Positions 26,648 to 34,874 of a DNA stretch of 64,000 nucleotides are shown here, piece by piece. The notes below the pieces were generated by a model that made no database searches, was not told the origin of the DNA, and saw nothing but the letters and a program-made list of their open reading frames with translations. Position 1 is the first letter of the stretch. Each line of letters starts with the position of its first letter. Made by a program: the position numbers and the translations under genes. Where the stretch lies: positions 1 through 64,000 of the forward strand of contig CAKRAK010000005.1 in the NCBI GenBank assembly GCA_934294885.1, written 5' to 3'. The stretch comes from an uncultured Lachnospiraceae bacterium (GTDB lineage Bacteria > Bacillota > Clostridia > Lachnospirales > Lachnospiraceae).

Positions 26648-26675
26648 TTGTAGATATTTCATTTTCAGTTATAAT
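26648..26675 (+). promoter_or_regulatory. Putative promoter of the pyr operon
   Basis: TTGTAG (26648-26653) and a consensus TATAAT (26670-26675) are spaced by 16 nt, giving a leader of about 70 nt before pyrF. Confidence 0.6.
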
Positions 26676-26695
26676 AAAGAATAGAAAACGATATG

Positions 26696-26730
26696 GAAAT
26701 TGCGAAGTGCCGGAGGTATTTCGCAATTTC
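26696..26730 (+). promoter_or_regulatory. Hairpin in the pyr leader
   Basis: GAAATTGCGAA (26696-26706) pairs perfectly with TTCGCAATTTC (26720-26730) around a 13-base loop containing CGGAGG. No proper T-run follows, so it is not a standard terminator. I see no recognisable PyrR-binding sequence. Confidence 0.6.
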
Positions 26731-26750
26731 TCTGTAAGTAGGAGGAAGTT

Positions 26751-27677
26751 ATGATAAATACATTAGTAGAAAAAATTGCAGCCTTGAATGCACCGGTAGT
26801 AGTAGGGTTAGACCCGATGCTTGCATATGTTCCGGAGCATATTAAAAAAGCTGCTTTTGAACAGTACGGAGAAACCTTAGAGGGTGCAGGAGAAGCAATT
26901 TGGCAGTTTAACAAAGGAATCGTAGATGCAACCTGTGATCTGATTCCTGCCGTAAAGCCACAGATTGCCATGTATGAGCAGTTCGGAATTCCGGGACTTG
27001 TGGCATTTGAAAAGACTTGTGCTTACTGTAAAGAAAAGGGTCTGGTTGTAATCGGAGATATTAAGCGTGGAGATATCGGTTCTACATCGGGAGCTTATGC
27101 AACCGGTCATCTTGGCAAGGTTACAGTCGGAAGTCATACATATTCCGGTTTTTCGGAGGATTTTGTTACAGTGAATCCATATCTTGGAACCGATGGTGTA
27201 AAGCCTTTTGTGGATGTATGTAAGGAAGAGAACAAAGGAATTTTTGTTTTGGTAAAGACATCCAATCCTTCTTCCGGAGAATTTCAGGATCAGTTGGTGG
27301 ATGGAACTCCTCTTTACGAATTGGTTGCCCGCAAGGTCGTTGAATGGGGTAATGAATGTATGGGAGATGTTTACAGCAATGTAGGATGCGTAGTGGGTGC
27401 TACTTATCCTGAGATGGGTAAAGTGTTGCGTAAGCTTATGCCAAAAACATATATTTTAGTACCGGGTTATGGTGCTCAGGGTGGTAAAGCGGAGGATCTG
27501 GTTCATTATTTTAATGAGGATGGATTAGGTGCAATTGTAAATTCTTCAAGAGGAATTATAGCTGCCTATAAGCAGGACAAATACGCAAAGTTTGGTCCGG
27601 AGCATTATGCAGATGCATCCCGTCAGGCTGTTGTTGATATGATTGAGGATATTACCGGAGCATTGGCAAAAAGATAA
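26751..27677 (+). CDS. pyrF: Orotidine 5'-phosphate decarboxylase
   Basis: PyrF decarboxylates OMP to UMP, the last step of de novo pyrimidine synthesis. The 308-residue protein belongs to the longer subfamily (about 270-310 residues) rather than the ~240-residue form. The active-site motif GDIKRGDIGSTSGAYA holds the Lys-Asp catalytic tetrad near residue 100, VNPYLGTDGVKPF follows, and phosphate-binding VPGYGAQGG is near 240. TAGGAGGAAG precedes the ATG. It is the first gene of pyrF-pyrK-pyrD-pyrE. Confidence 0.95.
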   Translation: MINTLVEKIAALNAPVVVGLDPMLAYVPEHIKKAAFEQYGETLEGAGEAIWQFNKGIVDATCDLIPAVKPQIAMYEQFGIPGLVAFEKTCAYCKEKGLVVIGDIKRGDIGSTSGAYATGHLGKVTVGSHTYSGFSEDFVTVNPYLGTDGVKPFVDVCKEENKGIFVLVKTSNPSSGEFQDQLVDGTPLYELVARKVVEWGNECMGDVYSNVGCVVGATYPEMGKVLRKLMPKTYILVPGYGAQGGKAEDLVHYFNEDGLGAIVNSSRGIIAAYKQDKYAKFGPEHYADASRQAVVDMIEDITGALAKR

Positions 27678-27720
27678 TTTACTTAATTTAACATGAACTT
27701 ATGATAAATGGAGGCATTTT

Positions 27721-28485
27721 ATGGGAGCAGTTAAAAAAACAGTAAAGGTCAGAAGACAGGATCAGTTAGCAAGTGATATTTACAGTCTGATCTTATATAC
27801 GCCGGAGATTGCAGAATGTGCAAAGGCGGGACAGTTTGTTTCTGTGTATAGTAAGAATGGAGCCAATCTGTTACCGAGACCAATCAGTCTTTGTGAGATT
27901 GACAAACAGGAGGGAACCATTCGTTTGGTATATCGTGTTGTGGGAAAAGGAACGGAAGAGTTTTCTCACTTAAAGGCCGGTGATACGGTTGATGTTATGG
28001 GACCTTTGGGAAATGGGTTCACAAAGAAGGATAAGACAGCAATTTTAATCGGAGGAGGAATCGGTATTCCACCAATGGTTGAGCTTGCCAAGGAACTAAA
28101 TTGTGAAAAAAATATCGTGCTTGGTTTTCGGGATGAAACATTTTTGTTAGAGGATTTAGAACCCCGTGGAGAGGTATATATTGCCAGTGAAGACGGAAAG
28201 ACCGGTGTGAAGGGTAATGTAATAGATGCCATTAAGGAATATAACATCAAGGGAGATATTATCTATGCCTGTGGACCAACACCGATGCTTCGGGCGATTC
28301 GTGAATATGCTTTTGAGCATAATATGGAAGCACAGCTTTCTTTTGAAGAAAAGATGGCCTGCGGTATCGGGGCATGCCTTGCCTGTGTTTGCAAGTCTAC
28401 AGATGTGGATGCCCACAGCCATGTAAAGAACAAGAGAGTTTGTAAGGATGGCCCTGTATTTGATGCAAGGGAGGTGGAATTATAA
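27721..28485 (+). CDS. pyrK: Dihydroorotate dehydrogenase B, electron transfer subunit
   Basis: PyrK carries FAD and a [2Fe-2S] cluster and passes electrons from the PyrD FMN to NAD+. The 254 residues have the N-terminal FAD-binding barrel (LLPRPISLCEI), the NAD-binding segment (LIGGGIGIPPM) and the C-terminal cysteine cluster EEKMACGIGACLACVCKS with a further Cys in RVCKDGPVF. It ends with its TAA sharing a base with the pyrD ATG, so the two subunits are made together. Confidence 0.95.
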   Translation: MGAVKKTVKVRRQDQLASDIYSLILYTPEIAECAKAGQFVSVYSKNGANLLPRPISLCEIDKQEGTIRLVYRVVGKGTEEFSHLKAGDTVDVMGPLGNGFTKKDKTAILIGGGIGIPPMVELAKELNCEKNIVLGFRDETFLLEDLEPRGEVYIASEDGKTGVKGNVIDAIKEYNIKGDIIYACGPTPMLRAIREYAFEHNMEAQLSFEEKMACGIGACLACVCKSTDVDAHSHVKNKRVCKDGPVFDAREVEL

Positions 28486-29387
28486 TGAATCTGTCAGTGA
28501 ATATTGCAGGTGTTGAGTTTAAAAATCCTGTTACCGTTGCATCCGGTACATTTGGTTCCGGTGCAGAATATTGTGATTTTGTGGATCTGAATCAGTTAGG
28601 TGCTGTAACGACGAAGGGCGTTGCCAATGTTCCGTGGCCGGGTAATCCGACTCCTCGTATTGCCGAGATTTATGGCGGTATGATGAATGCCATTGGACTT
28701 CAGAATCCGGGTATTGATGTGTTTTGCGAAAGAGATATTCCTTTCCTGCACCAATATGATACCAAAATTATTGTTAATGTATGCGGAAAATCCGAAGCAG
28801 ATTATGTCGAGGTTGTAGAGCGCCTGGGGGATGAAAAGGTAGACATGCTGGAGATTAATGTTTCCTGTCCCAATGTTAAAGAAGGTGGTATTGCCTTTGG
28901 ACAGGATCCGAAAGCATTAGAGCAGATTACAAAGGCAGTAAAGGCAAAGGCAAAACAGCCCATCATTATGAAATTAAGTCCCAACGTAACAGATATTACG
29001 GTTATGGCAAAGGCGGCAGAGGCCGGTGGAGCAGATGTCCTTTCCTTAATCAACACATTAACAGGAATGAAAATAGATATTAACCGCAGACAATTTGCTG
29101 TGGCAAATAAAACAGCGGGAGTTTCCGGACCGATTGTAAAGCCGATTGCAGTGCGAATGGTTTATCAGGTGGCAAATGCCGTAAAGCTTCCGATTATCGG
29201 AATGGGCGGAATACAAAATTATGAGGATGCCATAGAATTTATGATGGCAGGTGCAACCATGGTTTCTGTAGGAACTGCTAATTTCCATAATCCGTATGTA
29301 ACAATGGAGATTATCGACGGTATGAAGCGCTTCATGGAGGAAAAGGGAATTTCTGACATAAATGAAATCATTGGCTGTGTTAAGTAA
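28485..29387 (+). CDS. pyrD: Dihydroorotate dehydrogenase B, catalytic subunit
   Basis: The FMN-dependent PyrDB subunit oxidises dihydroorotate to orotate. The 300-residue TIM barrel shows VASGTFGSG near the start, the substrate loop NVSCPNVKEGG (with the catalytic Cys, as in class 1B enzymes) near residue 130 and the FMN-phosphate motif IGMGGIQNYEDA near 240. The start overlaps the end of pyrK by one base. With PyrK it forms the NAD+-linked heterotetramer. Confidence 0.96.
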   Translation: MNLSVNIAGVEFKNPVTVASGTFGSGAEYCDFVDLNQLGAVTTKGVANVPWPGNPTPRIAEIYGGMMNAIGLQNPGIDVFCERDIPFLHQYDTKIIVNVCGKSEADYVEVVERLGDEKVDMLEINVSCPNVKEGGIAFGQDPKALEQITKAVKAKAKQPIIMKLSPNVTDITVMAKAAEAGGADVLSLINTLTGMKIDINRRQFAVANKTAGVSGPIVKPIAVRMVYQVANAVKLPIIGMGGIQNYEDAIEFMMAGATMVSVGTANFHNPYVTMEIIDGMKRFMEEKGISDINEIIGCVK

Positions 29388-29555
29388 CCCGGTGATAGGG
29401 AATGGTTTCTCTGGGTTTTGAAAATAATACCTATGAATTATTGGATTTTTGTGTTATGATTGTTGTGTTATGAGCGGATTTGGAAATCGTCGGTTGCTGG
29501 TGCTTTCCCATTCGTATCAGAGCAGGAATGATGTTACAGCATAAGGAGATAAAGT

Positions 29556-30230
29556 ATGGAACAGTATAAAAAAGAGTTTATTGAATTTATGATTGATTGT
29601 AATGTATTAAAGTTTGGTGATTTCGTTACAAAGAGCGGAAGAAAGACACCGTTTTTTGTAAATACAGGATTTTATCGCACTGGTTCCCAGTTACAGCGGT
29701 TAGGTGAGTATTATGCAGAAGCAATCAACAATGAGTTTGGTTTTGATTTTGATGTATTATTCGGACCTGCATATAAGGGTATTCCTCTTACCGTTGCAAC
29801 AACTATGGCAATTGCGGAAAGATATGACGAGGATATAAAATATTGTTCCAATCGTAAAGAAGTAAAGGATCACGGAGATAAGGGAATTCTTCTAGGTAGT
29901 CCGATTGAAGACGGAGATAAGGTTGTGATTATTGAGGATGTTACTACAGCAGGAACTTCTATTGAAGAGACTTTACCGATTATTAAAGCTCAGGGAAATG
30001 TTGAGATGGTAGGAATGGTTGTATCTGTTGACCGTATGGAACGGGGACAGGGCAGCAAGTCTGCATTAAAAGAAATCGAAGAAAAATATGGTTTTAAGAC
30101 AACTTCTATTGTAACAATGAAGGAAGTTGTGGAGCATTTGTATAATAAACCATATAAGGGAAAGATTATTATTGATGATACAATCAAAGCAGCTATTGAT
30201 GCATATTATGAGCAGTATGGCGCACAGTAA
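29556..30230 (+). CDS. pyrE: Orotate phosphoribosyltransferase
   Basis: PyrE joins orotate and PRPP to give OMP, the substrate of PyrF. The 224 residues carry the type I PRTase signature VVIIEDVTTAGTSIEE (about 128-143), FGPAYKGIPL and the flexible loop SNRKEVKDHGDKG. AAGGAG lies eight bases before the ATG. The gap of 168 nt after pyrD holds no clear terminator or gene, so pyrE is probably in the same operon, possibly with a supplementary promoter. Confidence 0.95.
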   Translation: MEQYKKEFIEFMIDCNVLKFGDFVTKSGRKTPFFVNTGFYRTGSQLQRLGEYYAEAINNEFGFDFDVLFGPAYKGIPLTVATTMAIAERYDEDIKYCSNRKEVKDHGDKGILLGSPIEDGDKVVIIEDVTTAGTSIEETLPIIKAQGNVEMVGMVVSVDRMERGQGSKSALKEIEEKYGFKTTSIVTMKEVVEHLYNKPYKGKIIIDDTIKAAIDAYYEQYGAQ

Positions 30231-30254
30231 GAATTATATTTTTAGGAGGTGTCT

Positions 30255-30407
30255 ATGAACGAAAAAATATATAAGACAATGAAGAGAGTCGGTAGTTGGA
30301 ATATTGTTTTTGGCGTAATTATGATTACATTGGGTTTGGCCATTGGAATTATTCAGATTGTTCATGGAGGAAAGCTTTTGGTTCACAAAAGAGATATCAC
30401 TTTTTAA
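30255..30407 (+). CDS. Small single-helix membrane protein (50 residues)
   Basis: An ORF of 50 codons with an ideal AGGAGG ribosome site (30244-30249) six bases before the ATG. The product has a basic N-terminus (MNEKIYKTMKRVGSWN), one hydrophobic helix (about 17-36, rich in Ile, Val and Gly) and a basic tail ending in HKRDITF. It lies 24 nt after pyrE and ends just before a terminator, so it is likely the last gene of the pyr transcript. The positive ends with a GxxxxG-like helix look like a genuine small membrane protein. Function unknown. Confidence 0.75.
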   Translation: MNEKIYKTMKRVGSWNIVFGVIMITLGLAIGIIQIVHGGKLLVHKRDITF

Positions 30408-30423
30408 GGTTGATTTGATAATG

Positions 30424-30457
30424 AAAAAGGATTTGCAATGTGCAAATCCTTTTTTTG
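30424..30457. terminator. Bidirectional terminator after the pyr operon
   Basis: AAAAAGGATTTGCA / TGCAAATCCTTTTTTT form a ~13-bp stem with a three- to four-base loop and poly-A/poly-T flanks. It ends the plus-strand pyr unit and the minus-strand lipoprotein gene. Confidence 0.88.
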
Positions 30458-30460
30458 TTC

Positions 30461-31006
30461 TTATCTTTTTTCTGTCGTTGATGTTTTTTTGTTATTTGTC
30501 CGGTTCTGATTTTTTGTGGGATATTCCTGAATCTTTCCGTCATCTCCAACCCGGTAGATTAAACCGGAAGTGGCATCTACATAGAATTCTCCAAACATTT
30601 TCCCTGAATCATCGGAGGTGTCATACAAATTGAAATGATATCCCTTTGAGCCTTCCTGATAGTCAACCAGATCCTTTTTTTCATCTCTTAGTTCAAATTT
30701 TGCATCTGAGTGATAATTTCCCATTGTATCAAGAAAATAGTCATGAGCATCTGAATAATTATCAAATCCATTGTCACCTACTAAGTCGTCTACTGCATTT
30801 CCAACCCCATCTATAACATCCTCGGCAGCATCGCCTACATTATCCACAACATCTTCTGCCACGGAATCTTCCTTTGTAGATGCATTCTGCCCCAAATCAG
30901 GGTCATTGTTGCCGCTTGTTGAACCGGAGGTTGTGCTGGAACCACAACCGGTCATGGTAATCAGCAACGCACCTGTAAATAAAATACGAAATAAAATCTT
31001 TTTCAT
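30461..31006 (-). CDS. Predicted lipoprotein of unknown function
   Basis: A 181-residue secreted lipoprotein. A short basic start, a hydrophobic segment and the lipobox ITMTGC (Cys21) predict lipid anchoring on the outer face of the membrane. Next comes a Ser/Thr/Gly/Asn-rich linker, a low-complexity acidic stretch with repeated DxVGDA-type units (about 48-80), and a C-terminal ~100-residue part (NYHSDAKFELRDEKKDLVDYQEG, GEFYVDATSGLIYRV) that reads like a small beta domain. AAAAGGAGG precedes the ATG. I do not recognise a named family. Confidence 0.82.
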   Translation of the reverse strand: MKKILFRILFTGALLITMTGCGSSTTSGSTSGNNDPDLGQNASTKEDSVAEDVVDNVGDAAEDVIDGVGNAVDDLVGDNGFDNYSDAHDYFLDTMGNYHSDAKFELRDEKKDLVDYQEGSKGYHFNLYDTSDDSGKMFGEFYVDATSGLIYRVGDDGKIQEYPTKNQNRTNNKKTSTTEKR

Positions 31007-31069
31007 ATTGGCCTCCTTTTAATCTGATTTTTTAGACAGATATAGTATGTGTTGATTTAAATAGCTTAT

Positions 31070-31843
31070 TCATTTTTTTTCAGATTGATCAAATTGTTTG
31101 CCTGTATGATCAATATAATAATTTTCTTTATAAATTAATTGAGATACCGGTACAAAGGAATATCCATCTTCTTTTAATGCGGATAACATTGGAGAGAGAG
31201 CATCCTTTGTATATTTTGAACCGTTGTGAAGCAAAAGAATTGCTCCGTTTTCCAGATTCTTGTGATTGCAGACCCGCTGGATAATGGCGTCTATACCGTA
31301 ATCCTTCCAGTCGAGGCTGTCTACAGATTGATTAATAGACCAGTAACCGCATTCTTTGGCAGTATCTACAACCAAGTCATTCCAATCACTGTAGGGTGCC
31401 CGGAAAACATTCATGTTTTTTCCGGTAAGTGCAGATACGGTTGTGTCACAATCTGTAATTTCTTTTTTTATCTCGTCCTTGGATAACTGTGGCATATGCT
31501 TGTGGTTCATTCCATGGTTACCTAATTCATGCCCTGCCTGATCTATTTTTATAATGGCATCCGGATGTTCCTTTGCCCATTGTCCGGTTACAAAAAAGGT
31601 AGCTGTCACTTGATATTGTTCTAAAATCTGTAAAATCTGGTCTAAATCTTCCGTTCCCCACGCACTGTCAAAGGTAAGGGCAAGCTGTTTGTTGTTTGTC
31701 TGAACACAATAGATGGGAAGTTCGGAATTGGTAAATTCATGAAGGGTAGATATGTAGCTTTGTCCGGAATATTTTTTCAGAGCAAAGAGCAGCACGAAAA
31801 TCAGGAGGGTCAGAGTAATATATTTCATATAATTAAAATGCAT
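31070..31843 (-). CDS. Polysaccharide deacetylase (PdaB-like)
   Basis: A 257-residue NodB-type carbohydrate esterase (CE4) with an N-terminal signal-anchor helix (about 8-24), so the enzyme faces outside. The catalytic base and metal ligands are visible: LTFDSAWGTED for the TFDD-like motif 1, with Ser in place of the second Asp, then HELGNHGMNHKHM for the H-x-x-x-H motif and FRAPYSDWND. The replacement TFDS plus the overall length match the PdaB family linked to sporulation and cell wall changes. AGGAA lies upstream of the ATG. Substrate is probably peptidoglycan or another GlcNAc polymer, not proven. Confidence 0.85.
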   Translation of the reverse strand: MHFNYMKYITLTLLIFVLLFALKKYSGQSYISTLHEFTNSELPIYCVQTNNKQLALTFDSAWGTEDLDQILQILEQYQVTATFFVTGQWAKEHPDAIIKIDQAGHELGNHGMNHKHMPQLSKDEIKKEITDCDTTVSALTGKNMNVFRAPYSDWNDLVVDTAKECGYWSINQSVDSLDWKDYGIDAIIQRVCNHKNLENGAILLLHNGSKYTKDALSPMLSALKEDGYSFVPVSQLIYKENYYIDHTGKQFDQSEKK

Positions 31844-31960
31844 GACGGATTTCCTGACAGAATTTATAAAAAGATATGAGCTTGACAGGGAAATTAGAAC
31901 AAAAAAAGGGAAAAGTATGATATGATGATAAAAATGGTTTTTCGGTTAGGTGGTGAGCTT

Positions 31961-33016
31961 GTGAAAAAGATTTGGAATGGATTAAGATATGGTGATGGAC
32001 AGACCAGAGCGTGCATTGGTGGAGTTTTGCTGTTTGCGGTGCTGGCTGTTGTATTGATGGTTGTTTCCTGCTTAAGTGGGAAGTTTGGTATTTTTATACT
32101 GGGACTGTTATCGGCAGTGGTGGCAATTATCATATCTCAGACTTTTCATCTGGTAGAGGATAGCTTTGTTGCGGTGACAGATTCCAAGGGCGGTAAAAAT
32201 TCAGTTCGTGCTTATTCTGCAAAGAAGATAAATGTAATGGAACAGAAGAAGGATAAAGAACCGGAAACACACACAAAAGAGGAGACTGGCCATGAGACAG
32301 AAGAGACAAACCGGTTTGATGGGTATAATCAACAATATATGAAGAAAATCTATCGAAAATATCATGTGAAAAAAGACCACAGACCAATCATCATAGATTC
32401 ATCAGATTCCTATCATATAAAGGAGTGTCCTGCATTTATATGGAGAGTGCATAATAAGGTGTATTTGCTGCTGCTGGAAAAGGAGCCGCGTAAAATAGCC
32501 ATTTCCAGAGACTTGATCACCCATATGGAATATGAACCAAAGGTTCGGTGTGACCGTTCAAAAGAGTATCTTGCATTTAAAAAGGAAAATCTGGTAACCG
32601 GAGTATTCCGGGAATTTCTGCCGGATTATTTTGAATCTAAGGCTCAAAACCGTAACCTGAAATATAAAAATCTGTATAAGCTGTACGCTGATATTATGTT
32701 AACTAATCGAAGTGCTTATACCGTTATGGATTTGCTGTGTCTGGATTTTGTGCCGAAGGATAAGATAACACAGTCGGACAAATTAAATTCCTACTTCAAA
32801 AAAGTATATGCGGCATATATTCTGTATCAGGATAAGGTCTACAGTATTACGGAATATAAGAATCAGATAGAAGAAATCCTTAAGGAGCTGTGCTATTCAG
32901 ATGTACCCCGTTCGGAGTTTCAGGCAACCCTTGATAACATGGTTAAGGGCAGAATGATATCCAGGGAATATGCGGATTATTACAGCAGTCTGAAGGATAA
33001 AAAGAGGCTGTCATAA
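31961..33016 (+). CDS. Membrane protein of unknown function
   Basis: I do not recognise a family. From the GTG at 31961 (AGGTGG seven bases before it) the protein has 351 residues; an alternative ATG at 31922 would add 13 but has no clear ribosome site. Two closely spaced hydrophobic segments (about 18-37 and 41-60) form a membrane hairpin, followed by a charged linker (EQKKDKEPETHTKEETGHE region) and a large cytosolic domain of ~230 residues that is basic and rich in Tyr and Lys, with no motif I can name. It lies alone between convergently and divergently arranged genes. Confidence 0.7.
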   Translation: MKKIWNGLRYGDGQTRACIGGVLLFAVLAVVLMVVSCLSGKFGIFILGLLSAVVAIIISQTFHLVEDSFVAVTDSKGGKNSVRAYSAKKINVMEQKKDKEPETHTKEETGHETEETNRFDGYNQQYMKKIYRKYHVKKDHRPIIIDSSDSYHIKECPAFIWRVHNKVYLLLLEKEPRKIAISRDLITHMEYEPKVRCDRSKEYLAFKKENLVTGVFREFLPDYFESKAQNRNLKYKNLYKLYADIMLTNRSAYTVMDLLCLDFVPKDKITQSDKLNSYFKKVYAAYILYQDKVYSITEYKNQIEEILKELCYSDVPRSEFQATLDNMVKGRMISREYADYYSSLKDKKRLS

Positions 33017-33024
33017 GACGGTAT

Positions 33025-33849
33025 TCAGGAAAGATCTGTGAGAAGGGAAAGATATTCTTCAAAGCAGACACCGTTGTTAATAGGGATATTCTTTCCGGCA
33101 GATGATTCCAAACATGTTTTAACAAAATCAGATGCAAGTTCAATTCCTTTTTTTAATGGAATATTCTTTAGTATACAGCCTGCTATAACAGAGGCGAAAA
33201 CATCCCCGGTTCCCGGTCTTAAAGGAAGTATTTTTTCCTGTTCATATACGTAAAAATCCTCATTACAGTAGCATGCGGTTCCGATTTTTTCGTGTGCTTC
33301 AATGCCGGTTACGATAATTTTTTTATCCGTATCATGGGCGAGTCTCCGGCACATAGATTTAATATTGTCTATAGTCAAATTGTCACTGTAATCCGTATCT
33401 GTTAATATACATAATTCGGTAATATTTGGAGTGATTACCGTAGCAGCATCCGTTAATTTTTTCATCGCGTTACACATGCTGTCGGTGTAGGAATCGTATA
33501 AGCTTCCGTGATCCCCCATAACAGGGTCAATGATAATATCCTTAAACTTAAAATCATGAATCATATTAAGAATAATCTGAATTTGTTTTTCGGAACCAAG
33601 GAATCCGGTGTAGATTCCATCGAAAGAAAAATTCAGATTTTTCCATGTCTGAATATATTCTTCCATATACTCTGTAAAATCAACCATCGTATACTCCGGA
33701 AATTCCGTCTGGTTCGAAAGGATTGCAGTGGGAACAATGCCACATGTGATTTTCATAGCAGATAATATGGGGAGTGCAACCGTAACGGAGCAGCGTCCCA
33801 TTCCCGATAAATCATTAACAATAGCGATGGATGTCTGAGCCTGATTCAT
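33025..33849 (-). CDS. Pyridoxamine/pyridoxal kinase
   Basis: A 274-residue ribokinase-superfamily kinase of the PdxK/PdxY type, which phosphorylates vitamin B6 vitamers at the 5' position. The N-terminus reads AIVNDLSGMGRCSVTVALPILSAM, which is characteristic of Firmicute pyridoxamine kinases; DPVMGDHG and the anion-hole GTGDVFAS motif with the catalytic Asp are intact. The start at 33849 has AAAGGAA before it; an ATG at 33873 lies before that site. It is divergent from an ECF transporter S component and a PLP-enzyme gene, which suggests B6 salvage. Confidence 0.86.
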   Translation of the reverse strand: MNQAQTSIAIVNDLSGMGRCSVTVALPILSAMKITCGIVPTAILSNQTEFPEYTMVDFTEYMEEYIQTWKNLNFSFDGIYTGFLGSEKQIQIILNMIHDFKFKDIIIDPVMGDHGSLYDSYTDSMCNAMKKLTDAATVITPNITELCILTDTDYSDNLTIDNIKSMCRRLAHDTDKKIIVTGIEAHEKIGTACYCNEDFYVYEQEKILPLRPGTGDVFASVIAGCILKNIPLKKGIELASDFVKTCLESSAGKNIPINNGVCFEEYLSLLTDLS

Positions 33850-33888
33850 AATAAATTCCTTTCTGTAATGCAAGTAATACCGGTAATC

Positions 33889-34087
33889 GCGAAACGCTTT
33901 TTCCTTTATAATTTGTGCAAATTTAATATGGATATATCGCAGGCACGCTTGCGCTTCATCCGCACACAGCGGTACTAAACTCGGAATACACTAACGTTTT
34001 TCCTCGTTAAGTGCCGGTGTGCTACAAGAGCCTGCTTATATATCATATTAAATTTTGCACAATGATATAGTTTACTAAGCGTTTCGC
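33889..34087. repeat. Long palindromic repeat, copy 2
   Basis: A ~199-bp inverted repeat with the same core as the copies at 21.3 and 59.6 kb. The inner arms TTGTGCAAATTTAATATG and CATATTAAATTTTGCACAA are shared with copy 3. The outermost arms GCGAAACGCTT (33889-33899) and AAGCGTTTCGC (34077-34087) pair perfectly and differ from both other copies. It fills most of the gap between the divergent pyridoxamine kinase and ECF S component genes. Confidence 0.92.
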
Positions 34088-34202
34088 AAATTCTAAGCAG
34101 AATTATGTGATCTAAGTTAATTTTACAATTACCTGTATAACATAGTATATAAGTGGGGAAAAATCAAGGGATATGAAAAAACTCCGTTTTTGAAATAATA
34201 AC

Positions 34203-34246
34203 TGGCATGGTTAAAATAATAAAAACTGGATGTTTTGACCATGCCA
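34203..34246 (+). promoter_or_regulatory. Inverted repeat upstream of the ECF S component
   Basis: TGGCATGGTTAAAATA (34203-34218) is matched by TGTTTTGACCATGCCA (34231-34246), 14 of 16 bases pairing. ACTGG also recurs directly at 34201 and 34225. A TATAAT follows at 34256-34261, so the structure overlaps a likely -35 region. It could be an operator, for instance for a MocR-type vitamin B6 regulator, or part of the leader RNA; the choice is open. Confidence 0.5.
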
Positions 34247-34296
34247 ATGTTGGGTTATAATGCAGCGAAAAGAAGGAAAGAGAGGATTATGAAAAA

Positions 34297-34854
34297 ATGG
34301 AAGGAACAAAAGTAGAAGAAACAAAAGTAAGCACATCATCCGGCAAAGCAAAACAGATTGCATTAGATGGTATGTTTGTTGCATTAACATTGGTATTTAC
34401 AGCATTTGTTAATATTCAGGTGCCAAGCTTTGGTGGTGCAGGAGGATTGATTCATTTGGGAAATGTACCACTTTTTATTGCAGCTATTTTGTATGGAAAA
34501 AGAACAGGAGCACTTGCAGGAGGACTTGGAATGGGTCTGTTCGATATTATGAGTGGTTGGGCCTTGTGGGCACCATGTACCATTATTACTTGTGGATTGA
34601 TGGGATTTGTAGTCGGTCTGATCTGTACAAAGTGGAAGGGATATATTGCGAAGGTTGTTGCAATGATTGCCGCATTGGGTATTAAGCTGTTAGGATATTA
34701 TGTTTTCGAAGCATTTATCATGGGGAACGGAATGGCTGCTGCATTAAAGTCAGTTCCCGGTAATATTATTCAGGTTGGAATGGCAATGCTGATTGTTATG
34801 ATTATCATTGAGCCTTTATCAGCAGGCGTAAGAATGATATCCCGTAATAACTAA
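34297..34854 (+). CDS. ECF transporter S component
   Basis: The substrate-binding membrane subunit of an energy-coupling factor transporter, 185 residues. It begins with a charged, Ser/Thr-rich cytosolic stretch, then KAKQIALDGMFVALTLVFTAFVNIQVP and about five to six helices with a glycine-rich GALAGGLGMGLFDIMSGWALW region, the pattern of the ECF_trnsprt family (Pfam PF07155). A-A' ATPase and T subunits are absent, so it must share them with other S components. The context, next to pyridoxamine kinase and a PLP-dependent enzyme, points to pyridoxine or a relative as substrate; this is inference. GAGG lies 11 bases before the ATG. Confidence 0.87.
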   Translation: MEGTKVEETKVSTSSGKAKQIALDGMFVALTLVFTAFVNIQVPSFGGAGGLIHLGNVPLFIAAILYGKRTGALAGGLGMGLFDIMSGWALWAPCTIITCGLMGFVVGLICTKWKGYIAKVVAMIAALGIKLLGYYVFEAFIMGNGMAAALKSVPGNIIQVGMAMLIVMIIIEPLSAGVRMISRNN

Positions 34855-34874
34855 TTTAGAAATGGTAGGATAAA

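Noticed and set aside
26640..26750. PyrR attenuator before pyrF
   Set aside because: No PyrR anti-antiterminator sequence and no T-run after the hairpin.
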